Below are positions 19,218 through 33,200 of a DNA stretch of 64,000 nucleotides, in pieces (position 1 is the stretch's first letter; each line of letters begins with the position of its first letter). Location: contig OX463785.1 in NCBI GenBank assembly GCA_949825025.1, forward strand, positions 6,179,979 to 6,243,978, read 5' to 3'. Below the pieces are notes generated by a model. It made no database searches. It saw only the letters and a list, made by a program, of their open reading frames with translations, and was not told the DNA's origin. Position numbers and translations under genes: made by a program. The DNA is from Siphlonurus alternatus (taxonomy: Eukaryota; Arthropoda; Insecta; Ephemeroptera; Siphlonuridae).

Positions 19218-20208
19218 CTATAGAGCATGGAGGAAATAGACATGGAGGAAATAGACAGGAGAGCATTCTATAAGTACGCGCCCCTGTTAATAAAGGAGAT
19301 AAGAGTGTTAACCGCTACGAGTACCATCTATACGCAGTTTTTCGACCTAACCTAACATCGGCCGCCTAGCCGCAATTATAGAATATGTAGAAGAATGGGT
19401 ATTCGCGACAATGGAGTTCCACAATAGCAGTTGATTGCAGGCATCAGAAACTTACGATTTATTATTTGCTGAGAATATTTAAGCATTTAATGCAATATTG
19501 TATTGTTAATAAATTGATAAAATATATAGTAATTTATAATAGATTTCAATAGAATTTCCGGTGGTATGGCGGTTCACTTTCGTGCTAGAGAATACCCATC
19601 CTTCTACCGGCCTTCTACTTGTCCTAGCTTCCCGCCTTTTATTGCATCAGCTGCACTGCTGAATGGCTGCTGCATGAGTTGTTTGTGACATTTTTCTTCG
19701 TGAGCACAACATTTAATTATTTCCTATTTCTCAATAAAATGGCTTGGTTGAGCAATTCTTAACTTCAATCCATGTATATTAGCAATACATGAAAGTGCTT
19801 TTTATTTGTTTAGAACACGCCAAAGCTTAGATACAGCACAGATAAGTGGGTGATGCAAAGCCGCGATCACAGGAACACACTAGCGATTTCGATAAATCTT
19901 TTTGTGATGAAAATTGTGCCTTGGAATAAACAGACCGCATGTAGAAGACTGGAAATTTAATAAGGTATGCGAGTGTATCTTTTATTTCACGGTGGCTTGA
20001 ACTGTTGGCTAGCACTAAAAGGAAATGTGAATCGTCAATCGAACTTCGCATCTAATAAGCATAATAATCCGCTTGGGCGACGATGTTAGGTTAGGTCGAA
20101 AAACTTCATATGGATGGCGCTAGTGTCGATTAACACCCTTATCTCCAGCTCTATATCCCTGTTGGGTATCCTTCTATAATTTATCCTAATTTATCCATGC
20201 TATAGAGT
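19218..20208. mobile_element. Non-autonomous DNA element, about 1 kb
   Basis: Imperfect inverted ends of about 150 bp: TTTTTCGACCTAACCTAACATCG-type sequence near 19340 and its inverse near 20085, and GCATGGA/TCCATGC at the extremes. The interior has no transposase frame. Confidence 0.65.
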
Positions 20209-21761
20209 TAATTGCGTTAAACTTCATGCCCCTGTAAGTTAGGCTGCTCTATGGAGGACTAAAATGCACAGACTAGCATATAAACTCTTATAAACAAATT
20301 ATATATTGATTTTGCTTTTCACTTTATTAAACAAAATTAATCAGTTTTAAAAAATTGTAAAAATACACCAATAAACGATAGATGGCATAACAAAAAAAAT
20401 CACATCATTAAAGAACAATCAAAACTATTTTTTTCCTTTTTTTTTATTTCTTCTATCTAATGCCATATATAGTAGTTGGCACCTCCACTTTCTCTTTTCT
20501 ACCCTCCTGATCATCCGTATACCTGATATGCTATTTTCCTTCATAAACAAAAACAACAAACAACTCTATATTATGATCCCTACCTGGCGAGGACATGCTG
20601 AGTCATGGAGCGACCACGGAGCGCTCCTCGTGGTGTCACGTGGGGTGTTTCCTCGTCCTGACAGCGTGAGAGTCCAACGAGTTCTAAGACAAAGTTTACA
20701 TAATAAATATCCACTTGTGGTGAAATAATTATTCTCAAATTAAATTAAAAAAAGTGGCAAAATTAAGTAAAGTATTGTAATATTTGAGGGATACGTAAGG
20801 GTGTTAAAAAATAAAAATACTACACAAATCTTTAAAGATTTCCTATTCATGGCATTTTTATGTTTTAATAAAAATAATTAAATAAAATGAAATCTGTACT
20901 TCTTTAAATTTCAACTTATTAAGAAATTTCGAAACGTTAATTAGTGCTTTTTTATCACCTTTATTTCATACTATTTGAATACCAATATGAAATTTTAAAT
21001 GCAAAAGAAGCCGCCGCCGGGCTTCGAACCCTGGTTATTTTGTCAACGAAACTGGAGAATTAAAAATTACAAATTAAGATAATTAAGAGATTTCTTATGA
21101 CAAGAGATGGTACTTTTTAATCCATCCTTAATTTCCCTCTCTTATCCCTACGCATTACCCCGCTTTTAGCTCCAAGCTCACAGAGGTGTACGTATCTTTG
21201 TAAAAAAAAAAGTACTTTATTCTCTGCTGCTCAAATAAATAACTGTCAACTATTGACGAGGAAAATTCTCCAAGGTGAGGAGAGTACCTTTTGATTGGCT
21301 GCTCGGGACGGTCGAACTCGTTCCTCGATGTCTTTACCTCCTGCAACAACATACAGAGAGCAAATGTCAGGGACAGTCTTATTTTGACGTAGACAAGGGG
21401 GGGGGAATACATATGTCCCATTTCCATTTATTTCCATGAATTTCATGCATTGAATGCCACACTGGGTCGTAGATCAAGTAACGAAGCATGTAGCTATAGA
21501 CGTCATAAAAACAGGTATGGACATCTGGTGGATTTTACCTGAGTAATTCTTGTTATTTTAGCTGTGCCAAAGTACGCGTGTTGTGGAGTCATAATGCTTA
21601 AATCACGGAGGTTTTCATTGGCATCTCTTTATATCGGGGGTATTATAATTTTCTGTTTCATTTAAAGCAATAAAAATTACTATTTATGAAGTAAAGTAAT
21701 TATTTAACAAACAATGGACAACTTTATGAAATTTTTTACTGTATATTGTACAACGTACCTC

Positions 21762-22078
21762 GAATGGAGTATCAACATCAAATTTTTTTTATTGCAGAAA
21801 TGAGCGTGCAAAGTTATGCTACCCTGATTGTGTTCAGATTTTTTAGAGCCCGGGAAGTATTTTTAAAAATTATTGAAAGTCCTCTTTGTGACGTTACGCG
21901 GCGGCAAGTCCCATCTTTTTATTAAGGCGTGGCGTCTCGTGACGTCACAAAAAGTATTTTCAAATTTTTTTATAAAAATAGTTCCCGGGCTCTAAATTTT
22001 TTTTTAAAAAATCAGGGTAGCATAAATTTGCACGTTCTGCATTTCTGCAATAAAAAAAATTGAGGTCGATACTCCATT
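21762..22078. repeat. F2 copy 4
   Basis: GTGACGTCAC subtype with AATGGAGTATCRACCTC ends, matching copies at 15216 and 46860. Confidence 0.8.
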
Positions 22079-22469
22079 GTGGTGCATGTAAACGTATTGT
22101 CATTATTTTTTTATTCTTTCTAAAGAATCTTAACAGTTTAGCTTTTCTCATGCAATATCTTGACCCTCTTCTCACGGAAAAGTAAACTTGAGCACACAAC
22201 GTACTGATCTCTTTGAGCTTCATGAGTACAAAACGTTGCCAAAGGGTCGTTCCATCGACAGTACCGCCACCCTCCAGTTTCTCGGTGACCACAAGAAGGA
22301 GCGTGTTGGTCATCGTCAGGTCACCGAGAGGTCAAATTATATTCTCCAGCACCACCAAATGGAACTGAAAGAGAAATAAACCTTCTAACGTGAGAAAGCG
22401 TGATATTTTTAAAGCAATGTGATGTGAATCTTGCTGTCAATTCGATAACAAAGTCAAAAGAAAGATAAA

Positions 22470-22548
22470 GACGCCGTGACGTCATATTCATGAAAAAACA
22501 TTCTCTTCGATTGCGTGCATTTTTTTTTATATAATGACGTCACACTGA
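22470..22548. repeat. F12 copy 2
   Basis: CGTGACGTCATATTCATG paired with ATAATGACGTCACACTG. Confidence 0.6.
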
Positions 22549-23539
22549 TTTGCAGCTTAAAATAATGAAAGAAACTAATTGATTAATTTATGTATGATGT
22601 GTGTTAAATTGTCTTTATGTAAGATTAATAAAATGTTGAATTTGAATTTTGAATTTGATTAGAAGTTGTTATTGGCTGAACAAAATTTTCATTTTTTTTT
22701 GTCACCTGGCTTTATCAAGAAGGGGGGGGGGGTCCAAACAACCTACTGTTTAAAAGAAATATTTTAAATTACATATTTTTAAAAAAAAACGTTTGTTTCT
22801 AACTATTAATTTTCTTTGAAAATACATTTCTTTTTGGGTAACTACTATGGATTACAATTATGTCTGCTCCTGTTTTTTTTTTTTTTTTTTTTCTCGAAAG
22901 GGTTCTTTCATTTTTACTGTAAAGTAGGCAACTGTTTGAGCAATGAAGTATCGCAGGTTGTATAAATTACAGGCTGAAAGGAATCGATAAAATTGATATT
23001 TCACGAAGAGTTTATAACCAGGTCACGTTTAGTTTAATTATTAACCATTTAGTTTGTCGCTAACCGTGGTTAATTGAGATATCTGGTTAATTTTTATTTT
23101 TTGGGTAAATTTGGCACAAAATTTAAGGGTTATATGATTTTTATTTCTCACTTGATTTTCATTCCAAGTGTTTAAAAATCTCTCTACTTGTCAACAATAC
23201 CCTGTATTTTACAAAACTAGGTAGTACCTCGTTGAATTTATAGTCCCGTTTTACAGTATAATTTTATTATATATTTTACGTAAGATTCAAGCAATTATTG
23301 TCATAGTCCGAAAGTCTGTCACTAATAAAAGTTTTGTTACAAACGCTTCTGTTCTCAATAAATTTTCATCATCGCTTCAGAATGCAGGTCAGATAACTAC
23401 ATAAATAATGCACAGGAATATGAATCTCAATTAAAATGAGCATAAGAGTCATTATTGTTTTGAATTTTAGTGTAGTTATCGGACTTGCAATCTGAAATGC
23501 ATACAAAGCTCATTATAATACATACTAACTGTAAGAACA

Positions 23540-23665
23540 TGGGAGTTGCCTAGTTCCAAAACCGGCAATATGCATTTTCAACCAAGATCATAACCCCAAC
23601 TTTTTTCCCAGGAAATTAACCCTTACTGAAAATACATATTGCCGGTTTTGAAACTAAGCAACTCA
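23540..23665. repeat. Palindrome with CAAAACCGGCAATATGCATT arms
   Basis: Inverse arm ATACATATTGCCGGTTTTGA, about 125 bp. Confidence 0.75.
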
Positions 23666-24701
23666 AAATTGGGTTAAAGTTCAGCCTACCCAGAATTGTA
23701 CAATATTCCCACCTGGAGAAGACACTTGTGATCCTTGCAGGTCGGACGAACGATCGTGGTGGGCACCTCGTGAGGTCTCTGACCGTCGAGGAGTCTTTGC
23801 TGGGGGCTTTGTAAATTGTCCCTCGCGCGTCTGGTGGGGCGGCCTTTTGAGCGATCGTGAGGGTGGACAGACGAGTGCTAGGAGGAAGAAAATTAGCAAA
23901 TTAATTTGGCAGTCGTGAACGATTATTTTTTATAATATTTTAGGATAGTTAACGTAACATTTTCTAATATTTTCAAAAATTGATATTTCAATAACAAATA
24001 TATTACTAATGAAGAAAGTAAATAGAAGGACTTTAATTTCATTGTTATTCAATTATTCGTATAGAGACAATATTAGAGAGCTCTGCTTTATATCGTACGG
24101 TCAAAAATATTATTAGACTTTTGTAAGAGCGTTAATTTTGCGATGCGAATATGACACATGACACTTGCTGTGAGTTCCTTTAATACAATTAAAATGAGGT
24201 GAAAGATGGTGTGACGTCATAATATTCCTACAACAGTTTCCTTTGATGTGGTGTAATAAATTAACCCAACGACGTGACATCGATTTAAAGCTTTATTATA
24301 AGGACCCGGTGTTAGAAGATATCAGAAGTCTGACTCGACTATGTGTATCTATTCTAATATATTGTTTTTTAATACAATAAAAATATTTTAAAATATGACT
24401 GAAAAGGTTTAATTTAGGCTGACTAATATGAAGTTAACAATCTGTCAATTTTCCTTCATGAATCGATTACTCAGTCTATACGATGAAATTTATTTTAAAT
24501 AATAAATTCCTACGCAAAGTTTCATTTAAACTCATTGTCTTTTTCAATTTACAATGTTTATTTCTGCCTAGATATGTTACAAATTAGACAATGCATTCGA
24601 AGCTTAATAGCTCCTACAGATTTATAACAGAATGAATCCTATCTCAAACATTCGCTCCTAGAGATCCAATAAAGAAAACGTCGCATGTTAAAAGTTACAT
24701 G

Positions 24702-25384
24702 TTAAGGCGGATTCAGATGGCGACAACGGCGATGCGACGTGATTTTGTCACACAAGCTATCAAATCCAAAATGTGGTGAGCGAATTCGCCAGGTTACGGC
24801 AGCGAAATTGCGTTAATTGCGATGCTCTTTTTTTAATCGCCAAATATGGCTGCCAATGGATGTTACAGCAATGGACAATTTGCATCAACTTTTTTTAGTA
24901 GCTCAATTGAAAGAGGAGGTCGAAAAATACACCTGTGAATTTTATGAGATTTTTATTCTTACTGCATCATGGCTAAAATAGGGATGTAAAAAGGTCACGT
25001 GACCTGGAGGCGTCGCCCGTGTCGCCAATGACGTCATTGAACTGTCTGGTCAAGCAAACGATCGTCTATATAACGCTTCTAAATAATAAATTAATTGTTG
25101 CCTGTTTCCATAGCAACGTGGTTATTTACAAGCGTTATAAAGTCGATCGTTTCTTTGACCGAGCAGTTCAATGACGTCACAGGCGACGCGGGAGACGCCT
25201 CCAGGTCACGTGACTTCTCTTTTAGCCATGATGCAGTAAGAATAAAAATCTCATAAAATTCACAGGTGTATTTTTCGACCTCCTCTTTCGATTGAGCTAC
25301 TAAAAAAAGTTGATGCAAATTGTCCAATTGCGCGTTATTCGTGTCACGTCGCATGATAAAAACTGCCATGTGAATTCACCTTTA
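24702..25384. repeat. F3-like larger element with GGCGGATTCA ends
   Basis: The inner 24895-25320 is an F3-type palindrome with diverged sequence. It is enclosed by further inverted sequence ending in TTAAGGCGGATTCAGATGGC and its inverse. The outer ends match the separate small element at 56811-57023. Confidence 0.75.
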
Positions 25385-26529
25385 CAAAGAAGAAGGAAGA
25401 GTGTATTTAATACTAAGAGCATGGGTTAACGTTTGGAATGCCCAGAAGTGTACAATTTTCCCACCTGGAGAAAACACATGCGATCTTTGCAGGCCGGATC
25501 GTGGTGGGCACCTCGTGGGGTCTCTGCCCGGCAAGGAGTCTTTCTTGTCGCCAGTCTAGGGTTGGCCTCGTGAGCAGACGATCAATGTGTAACGTGGCGA
25601 AGGTTGGTTGGTTGGTTTCTAGGAGGTAGAAACATATAATTAATCATAAAATAAAAATATTTATTGCTATACCTAGTTAAAACTCTTTTGAGGATAAATA
25701 GGGGGGCCCACTTCATGTACATATACAATTACCATATTTTTATGAATGTTTTACTATTCATTAATTGATATAATATTTTTCACTCACTGAAATCATACAA
25801 TTGAATAATCTTATATAAAAGCCTATTATATTTTGAAGTTTGTAGTTTCATTGAAAATATACATTTAAATGGTCACATAATCATATTTACAAGGTAAGTG
25901 ACCAAAATTGATAGCATTGGCAGCTTTCGGGCTGCCTTGAAGTGTGTGACAAAGTCGTACAAACAAGAGGTTTTAATATGAGGTATATAGGGAACTTCCC
26001 CACTACGTTATTTAATTAATGTATGTCCTGAGAATTTGTCTGTCAAGTTCACATTATAAAAATGACGAGGCAACCCTGTAGCGCTCTAGTAATGCGAATC
26101 TGGGAGAGTGGGAGGTGACTACAGTCCCTGAGAGCGTTGCCAAATTTCAACGCCACGGTTCGAAACATATGAAAAATTTCAGAAAAATGGCCTAATAAAT
26201 TAGGTTTTAGCAAAAAAATAAAATCAATAAAAAAATCTGTCGCTCAGATATTTGCAATGCTAATTAACAAATTTAACATTGGAAGGATACAAAATTCACA
26301 TTCAATTAAATTAATTATTAAATAACAAACGGTTAAAAAATTCTGAAAAAAATCAGGACTAATTGGAAGACTGTTGTAAGTCTACATAATTAATTTGAAG
26401 AACATCTTTAGGCACGACATATTTCATCCAAAATTCTCAGGTTAAGCCTTAAAGGCATACAGGCCTCAAAATACAAATTAGACAGTCACCAAGTGGGTTT
26501 AGAGTATATAATCAACATTCGCATAATTT

Positions 26530-27445
26530 CACACTAAACTTTTTAGATACTGAATGGGTTTTCAGTACTTTTATTTTCACCTTACAGCAAGGACGTTTTA
26601 GGATTCAGTACATTAAATGGCTGAATTAAACCTTATTTTCAGTACTTTATGCACTTTTCAGTACAAATTTTGTACTGAATTAAACAGGGTCAATTTAAGT
26701 ACACAAATTGTCCTTAGATTCAGTATCTAAAAGTTAAGTGTGTTTTTTCCACGCGTGATGCATCCGTGCGAAGTCGCAGTTCAAAGTAAGAAATTTAGTC
26801 CTTGATGACGTCACGAAGTCCTTGATGACGTCACAACTCAATGCTAATCGATGCTAGCTGTGAGTTGTGACGTCAGCAAGGACTTTCTTTACAGCGCGAC
26901 TTCGCACAGACGCACCGCGCGCAGGTAAAAATAATACGAATGTTGATTATAAACTTGAGCAACACTTAATGTCTGTCTAATTTGTAATTTGAGGCCTGTA
27001 TACCTTTAACATTGAATATGGACCTTCATATATTATGTAGCTTCAGTAGGCGTGGGTAAAAGAGAAACGGGGGGGAGGGGGAGGGGGGAGGAATGAGGGT
27101 AATTGCCTTTCTCCCCTACCCCTTAAAGGTCTTAAAATACATTGAAAGCGTTACCACCCCCCACTACACATTGACCGCCCTCCCACTCCAAAATTTAACA
27201 ATAATGATAGGGCACCGCCCGCGCCCCCTATATACACTTAACTTTTAGATACTGAATCTAAGGACAATTTGTGTACTTAAATTGACCCTGTTTAATTCAG
27301 TACAAAATTTGTACTGAAAAGTGCATAAAGTACTGAAAATAAGGTTTAATTCAGCCATTTAATGTACTGAATCCTAAAACGTCCTTGCTGTAAGGTGAAA
27401 ATAAAAGTACTGAAAACCCATTCAGTATCTAAAAAGTTTAGTGTG
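26530..27445. mobile_element. Long-inverted-repeat element F5 (916 bp)
   Basis: Arms of about 215 bp (26530-26745 and 27233-27445) begin CACTAAACTTTTTAGATACT and are nearly identical when inverted. The middle holds GC-rich sequence with three TGACGTCA sites and no open frame. A non-autonomous DNA element. Confidence 0.85.
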
Positions 27446-27536
27446 TAGAGCCGCGCTCTGGATCCACCCCTGAGTTTCAGCCCCCCCATGAGTTTGCCAG
27501 AGTCCACGAGGAATGATATAGTCCATCTGGGATAGG

Positions 27537-27605
27537 TCAATCTGACGTCACGTGACCCTCCCAATAGGATTGTATTTGAGGACATAACATCGTGACGTCA
27601 GATCA
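27537..27605. repeat. F11 copy 3
   Basis: CTGACGTCACGTGACCCTCC followed by ATCGTGACGTCAGATC. Next to the 27757-27631 exon-like block. Confidence 0.65.
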
Positions 27606-27836
27606 ACCTGATAGACATTATGATCTCTACCTGGCGAGGAGATGCCGCGTCATGGAGGCGAGTGACCACAGAGCGCTCCTCGTGGTGTCACGTGGGGTGT
27701 TTCCTCGTCCTGACAGCTTGTGGTGATGTGAGAGAGTCGACAGTAAGTCCAAGAGTCCTTTGAAAAAAGAAAAAAAAAAGTTGGATTTCTTTCGTAATTT
27801 TTCGTGTTATTTTACAACTTTTATTGTTTAACTTCT

Positions 27837-28243
27837 TTTAAGGGTAAGATAACGCCACCAATGTTAAAAAAAAAATACCTCACGAAAATTCTGAAAAAAT
27901 TGAAATGTTCTCCTCTACACCCCCTATCAGTAGATAAAATATCAGGTATACAAATACGATCTAGTTTTTGAGTTATGAATTTTTAAAGTTGACTACTTTA
28001 ACATGGAGAAATGGAACTCCCATGTTAAATTAGTCAACTTTAAATTGACTACTTTAACATGGAGAAATGGAACTCCCATGTTAAATTAGTCAACTTTAAA
28101 AATTCATAACTCAAAAACTAGGTCGTATTTGTTTACCTGATATTTTAACTACTGATAGGGGGTGTAGAGGAGAACATTTCAATTTTTTCAGAATTTTCGT
28201 GAGGTAATTTTTTTTAACATTGGTGGCGTTATCTTACCCTTAA
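27837..28243. repeat. Foldback family F6, copy 1 (407 bp)
   Basis: Almost perfect palindrome with ends TTTAAGGGTAAGATAACGCC and inverse. The centre itself contains a repeated hairpin unit (AACATGGAGAAATGGAACTC twice). Near-identity of the arms indicates a recent origin. Confidence 0.85.
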
Positions 28244-28690
28244 AGTGAATTAAATTTACATGGAGCGGATAAATCGATAAAATCGCGTACCACAGCCAAT
28301 CAGAGGCTCGGGATTTCCTCGCCTTGAGGGGAGCGATTTTATCACCAACATGGCCGCCATACGAGATTGGAGCATATGTGTTTTTCGCCCCGCTTGACAT
28401 CGTGCCAACCAAAATGCACCTCTAATCATCAATTATGATTGAAGACGCGAATAAAACAAAAATGGGAAATGAAAACATTAAAATTGTTGTGTATTTTGAA
28501 TTATACCTTGATTATATCTTGATTGCTGCTTGCACGAAGAAAGAGACACGAGGACTGTGACGTCACTGCCACGTTGATGATGTCATCAGGCACGAGTTGT
28601 GGTCCTCGACTGTTCAGCCACACACCGAGCGAAGAGTAGCGGCTAGCCCAGACGTGGCTGCTGCCCAATGGTGCTTCATTGAAGAATACA

Positions 28691-29082
28691 TTGGGGGACA
28701 TTCACAATGCTCTTTGTCCTAATTTAGCCTCAATTTTTATCCCCTTGGTCAAAGCGAGTGCCAAGCATGGTCTACTAAACCAGGAGCTAAACATGCTGCT
28801 TAAAAATTAGGGATAATTACATTTGGGTTACGTATTCAAAATTCATTCTATTTCTCCTAGGCCTACGGTCAAAATTTAGTAATATCTTACACAAAAACAA
28901 TTGTTTAGGTTCATAGGACAGGACGGATAAGTCAATGTTAAACAGATAATTTAATAATCGTTTTAGTTCACATATTTTAGCACAAAGTTTAGCTCTTGAT
29001 TTAGTGCCATGCTTAGCACTCGCTGTAACCTGGTGGATAAAAATCAAAGTTTATGTAAGGTTAATGCTTTGTGAATGCTCTC
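28691..29082. repeat. Foldback element with GGACATTCACAATGC ends
   Basis: Arms include CCAAGCATGG and GCCATGCTTAG; right end GCTTTGTGAATGCTC. About 390 bp. A smaller relative is at 51217-51365. Confidence 0.7.
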
Positions 29083-29898
29083 CATTGATATTTTAGTATT
29101 TTTATGTAATAATGCAGTTATTTGATATATATTTATCAAATTAATAGCAACTCACCAATTTAAATTGTATGAACAAAACGGTTCATACGATGTGTCCTTC
29201 ATCAGTATAGGTAGAAAATAGAGTAACCCAACGGGCGAACTATGGCAGTCACTGACACATGGTGCCACATGGCGTCAAAATATAAGCATCAGGCACAGTA
29301 TGGGAGTCGAGTGTTCATCCACACACCAGTCAATAAAAAGTGGCCACTGCAATTAGAGAACAGGATAATTATAGTACAGTACGTAAAAAAATCAGTTTTA
29401 CTTATTTTGAAGTAATGAACTCAACTCACCAAACAAGTGAGGTCTTCAGGGCAGTGACCTCGTGGAGGTCACGTGACGAGGTCATGTCAAGGCAGTTTTT
29501 TTATTATTATAAATTAAAATGAATTTCATTGATTGCTTTATATTTCGAGCAGTTGACATATTTTAGTAATGTATCAAATATTACAAATTTAATAAATATA
29601 TAATGAGCAATTATGTAATGACATACATTTCAAGAAATATAGAAATATAACTGTATTACTGACAATGCGGTTTAGTTAATCAATTTTTTTTTTCTAATTC
29701 ATTATATTTAATGCATTGATAATAATATCCATTTTCAATTTTCATGAATAATTCTCAAACACAAAGGAGAGATAACCACAGATCCAGTGCTAATATAGCA
29801 TTTCCAAATAGGGATAAAAACGATATTTTTTAATCAAAGCCTATATACAGAATATACAAGTATATAAGCTTCAGTTTCATTTACTTTACACTAGAGTA

Positions 29899-29899
29899 C

Positions 29900-29990
<91 letters not shown>
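29899..29990. repeat. (TA)n microsatellite
   Basis: About 45 uninterrupted TA units, flanked by inverted GTACCTGTATA / TATACAGGTAC. Confidence 0.97.
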
Positions 29991-29991
<1 letters not shown>

Positions 29992-30429
29992 GTACTGAAA
30001 ACTAATGCAATATGATCCAACTATCCCATGAGAAGAGATTGTTTCAAAACCAGACAAAAAATTATTATTTTTTAATTAAAAATTCATTTTTTTATTATAT
30101 ATAACAGTAGTTTTTTATTACAACATTTTATAATTAATTTAATATTTTAATAAACATTTGTTATTGTTATAAAATATATAAAAATAAAAGAATTACATTG
30201 TTAAAACAGAAATATTTAAAATACAACTTTTTGTGCTTCCCAGTTTCATACAAAACAATAAGGAGGCGTTGGTGTAGCAAATTGATCCCAACTTTAACTA
30301 TACTATTCAGGTTGAAGGATTATGGATAATGGATTAAAATGAAAATAATAAAATAATAATAAAAAATAAATAAAACGAAAAATAAGAAAATAAAAATAAT
30401 AAAAACTAAAAATAAATTAAAAGGATTAT

Positions 30430-30780
30430 TATGGTTGAATGAGGGGGTGGTACGCCACAATTCTTTGTCAATGGATTTATATCCAAAGCCAGGGTTTAAC
30501 CACATAGTGGAAGTAAATTGTGACGATTTTGTACCCTGGGTGGGAGAAGCAGTAGCCGTGTCATCCTAACCATTTAAAGCTATGCTCAGCGGAGGCCGGT
30601 TACGCTGGTAACTTAGGGAAGCGACCGAACCTCCGCTACACTCCCACAGGACACCAAAAACAAGCGGAGGTGGAAGCAAGAGCAGATCTCACGGTACCAC
30701 CCTCACCATCCTCCACATTGCCGAGGGAGTGAAAACCATCCTCGTAATTACTCTACGTAAGTCAATTCCATTATAGATAT
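30430..30780. mobile_element. Retroposon-like fragment
   Basis: A GC-richer block in AT-rich DNA. Bases 30477-30540 weakly match the body of the SINE at 49845-50175 (ATATCCAAAGCCAGGG against ATATCCAAAGCCTGGG). The rest (AGCGGAGGCCGGTTACGC and onward) has no partner in this window. Confidence 0.35.
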
Positions 30781-33200
30781 TCAGGGCCATGACAACCTTG
30801 TTAAGGATGATACTGCAAAAACACAGAATTTAGGTTTCGAAAAGCTCGGTATTTTTTTTTATATAATATTTTTTTCAGAGTAACCATAATGTCAATTAAA
30901 GTAAAACATTGTTTTCTTTATATTATTATTCCTGTTTTTTTTTTAATAAATTTGAGTGCATTTAATTAAAATTATTAAAAGTCTGGTTTATCCGCAAGGT
31001 CTCTCCATCACGCCAGGTGTGATTTAAGTCTCATTACATGACTTGACTACAAGTCACGGACTGCAAACCCTAACCTAAACCAATCTAAACAAAGCGTATT
31101 AGATTGATTGCGAGCAAAACAATCTACAGATTGTTATAAACTAAAAACAAAAATAAAATAAAAATAGCAAATTTTACCAGCTAAGATAAAGGACAGTCAA
31201 ACCATATATATTACAATTTGAATATACCAATAACATGTATCAAAACTGCCAATGGTATGGTGTGGGTTAAATTATTTAAAAATAAACTATACCTGTGTAC
31301 TCACTTCAAAAAATATCGTTTTGTAATAATCTACTTTTATCACATTAAAATAAAATGGATATTATTGTACTTGAAACGAAATTACTGCAGTTACTGGAAA
31401 TTCAACTTATCTGCCCTCCAATATTCACTAATTAGTACAAAGATTTAATACATATCATAATGAACTATATTAATTAACGTATGGCAAGTGCTATCTCAAA
31501 GAAATGCTTAATTTTAAACACGTGTCAGCCAGAAGATGCTTGCCTGTAAAACATCACACGAGCGAGGTTCGTACAGTTCGGGGTAGCGCAAACGTTTTAA
31601 AATTTACTGAAACTGCAGCATGCAGATCATATTCAAACACTATTTAAAATTACAAAATTAAATAGATATAATATTAATTTTTAATATCAATGACTTAAAA
31701 ATAAAACCACTGTCATACAAAAAAAGATCAAAATCGCATTCACTTCGTAATTATTTTCGCAATAGCCTTTCTATGTTTTAAATGTTTTGGGTGACAAAAA
31801 TTAAATTTATACTTGAACTATTTATTTATAATATAGAACCAGAATATTATTAGTCAATTATTTCATGTAATTAAAAAAAATGGAAATAAAAGAAAAAAGG
31901 GGTAAAAACCATCAAAGACAAATTAAAGATTGATGAAAAATAAAATATGGTAAAATTTATTAATAATATATCGTCAGTATATCACCAAATTAGCTAAACA
32001 CACAATATAAAAAATCAACGAGTTTCAGTAAAAAAATTAACAAATAAAAATATTCATAATAAATAAAGTAAAAAATTCTACGTGTTTTCACAATAATCGT
32101 CAAGGTGAAAGAGAATGTCGAACAAACATGTCGATACTAGCTGACGCAAAGCAGCAGAGCGTCGTTCTGTGACTTCTGTCTCGTAGAATCACCTGAGGAA
32201 ATACATCGCAACCTTCAGTACAACCACGCTCAAAAATTATGAGATCGGGAATGCAGTCTATATAATACGTTAATTCATAATCCATTTTCAAGAAGGTTTT
32301 TTAACCCTAGAATTGCCAAAAGTATTTTATTTTACACACGCTTTACCAAAGGGGGGGGGGGGAACCGATCTGTTATTTAATTCACATGATTGTTAAAATA
32401 TAAATTTGTTTCTCAGAATTTTTCTTTTTGCGGAAATTTAATAGTACTGGGTGACTTAAGGCACTTAAATATTACAAAAAACTTTCAAATAATTCATGTA
32501 GCAGTATTTTACACATTTTGTTCCACTTCAAAAAAGAGTTACGGGTCGTATCGAATCCTCCCCCCCCCCCCCCTTTTAATGCTAGGCTAAATATGTTGAC
32601 TTGCTTCACAGTAAATGGAACCCTTATCTTCAGTGAAAAGTTGGACCTTAAATAAATTAATTCTGATGCTGCTACGATTGGTTCATATTTGACAAAGTTT
32701 TATACTCCGTTTTGTAATTTATCGTTTATGACATAAATTTTAGTATGAAACAGTTTTTATTATGAATAAAACTTATTGGAATCGAGATTATTATTTATTT
32801 TTTCAGAATTTTCATTATATGTAATAAAATTGCCATTTCATTTTTGTAATTCAAAGTCACTAAATATATTGCCTAAAGTTTTAAAACCATAAAATTGCAA
32901 TACGTAGATGATAAAACATACATGATCATGATATACAAAGAAAAAAAAAAATGATATCTCATATATATGTTAGAAGAAATTACAATTTTTTTATTGCGTC
33001 ATATAAAAAGAGCAAAGAAAATCAAGAATTTACATGATTATAACAAAGCATAGAAACTACGTTTCACCTTGTTTATGAACAACTTAATTAAAACAATATT
33101 AATTGTGTACAATTTTAACGTTAACATTTAAAATGCATAAACTAATTTTTAGCGTAACTGAAAGTTAGTTAAAATAATGTTGTTTTATAAAGATAACTCA

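Noticed and set aside
22188..22379. Plus-strand frame of 63 codons with protein-like composition (LPKGRSIDST, HRQVTERSN)
   Set aside because: No splice acceptor fits before it, no family recognised, and the same DNA has a better minus-strand acceptor and donor (22364, 22205). Kept only as an exon-like block of the minus-strand candidate.
31218..31448. 76-codon plus-strand frame
   Set aside because: AT-driven codon content (Ile, Tyr, Lys, Asn) in AT-rich DNA; no splice or promoter context.
32100..32291. 63-codon minus-strand frame (MDYELTYYIDC)
   Set aside because: Looks protein-like and has a possible donor (CCTCAG|GTGATT), but no partner exon, paralogue or family was found. Not strong enough to list.
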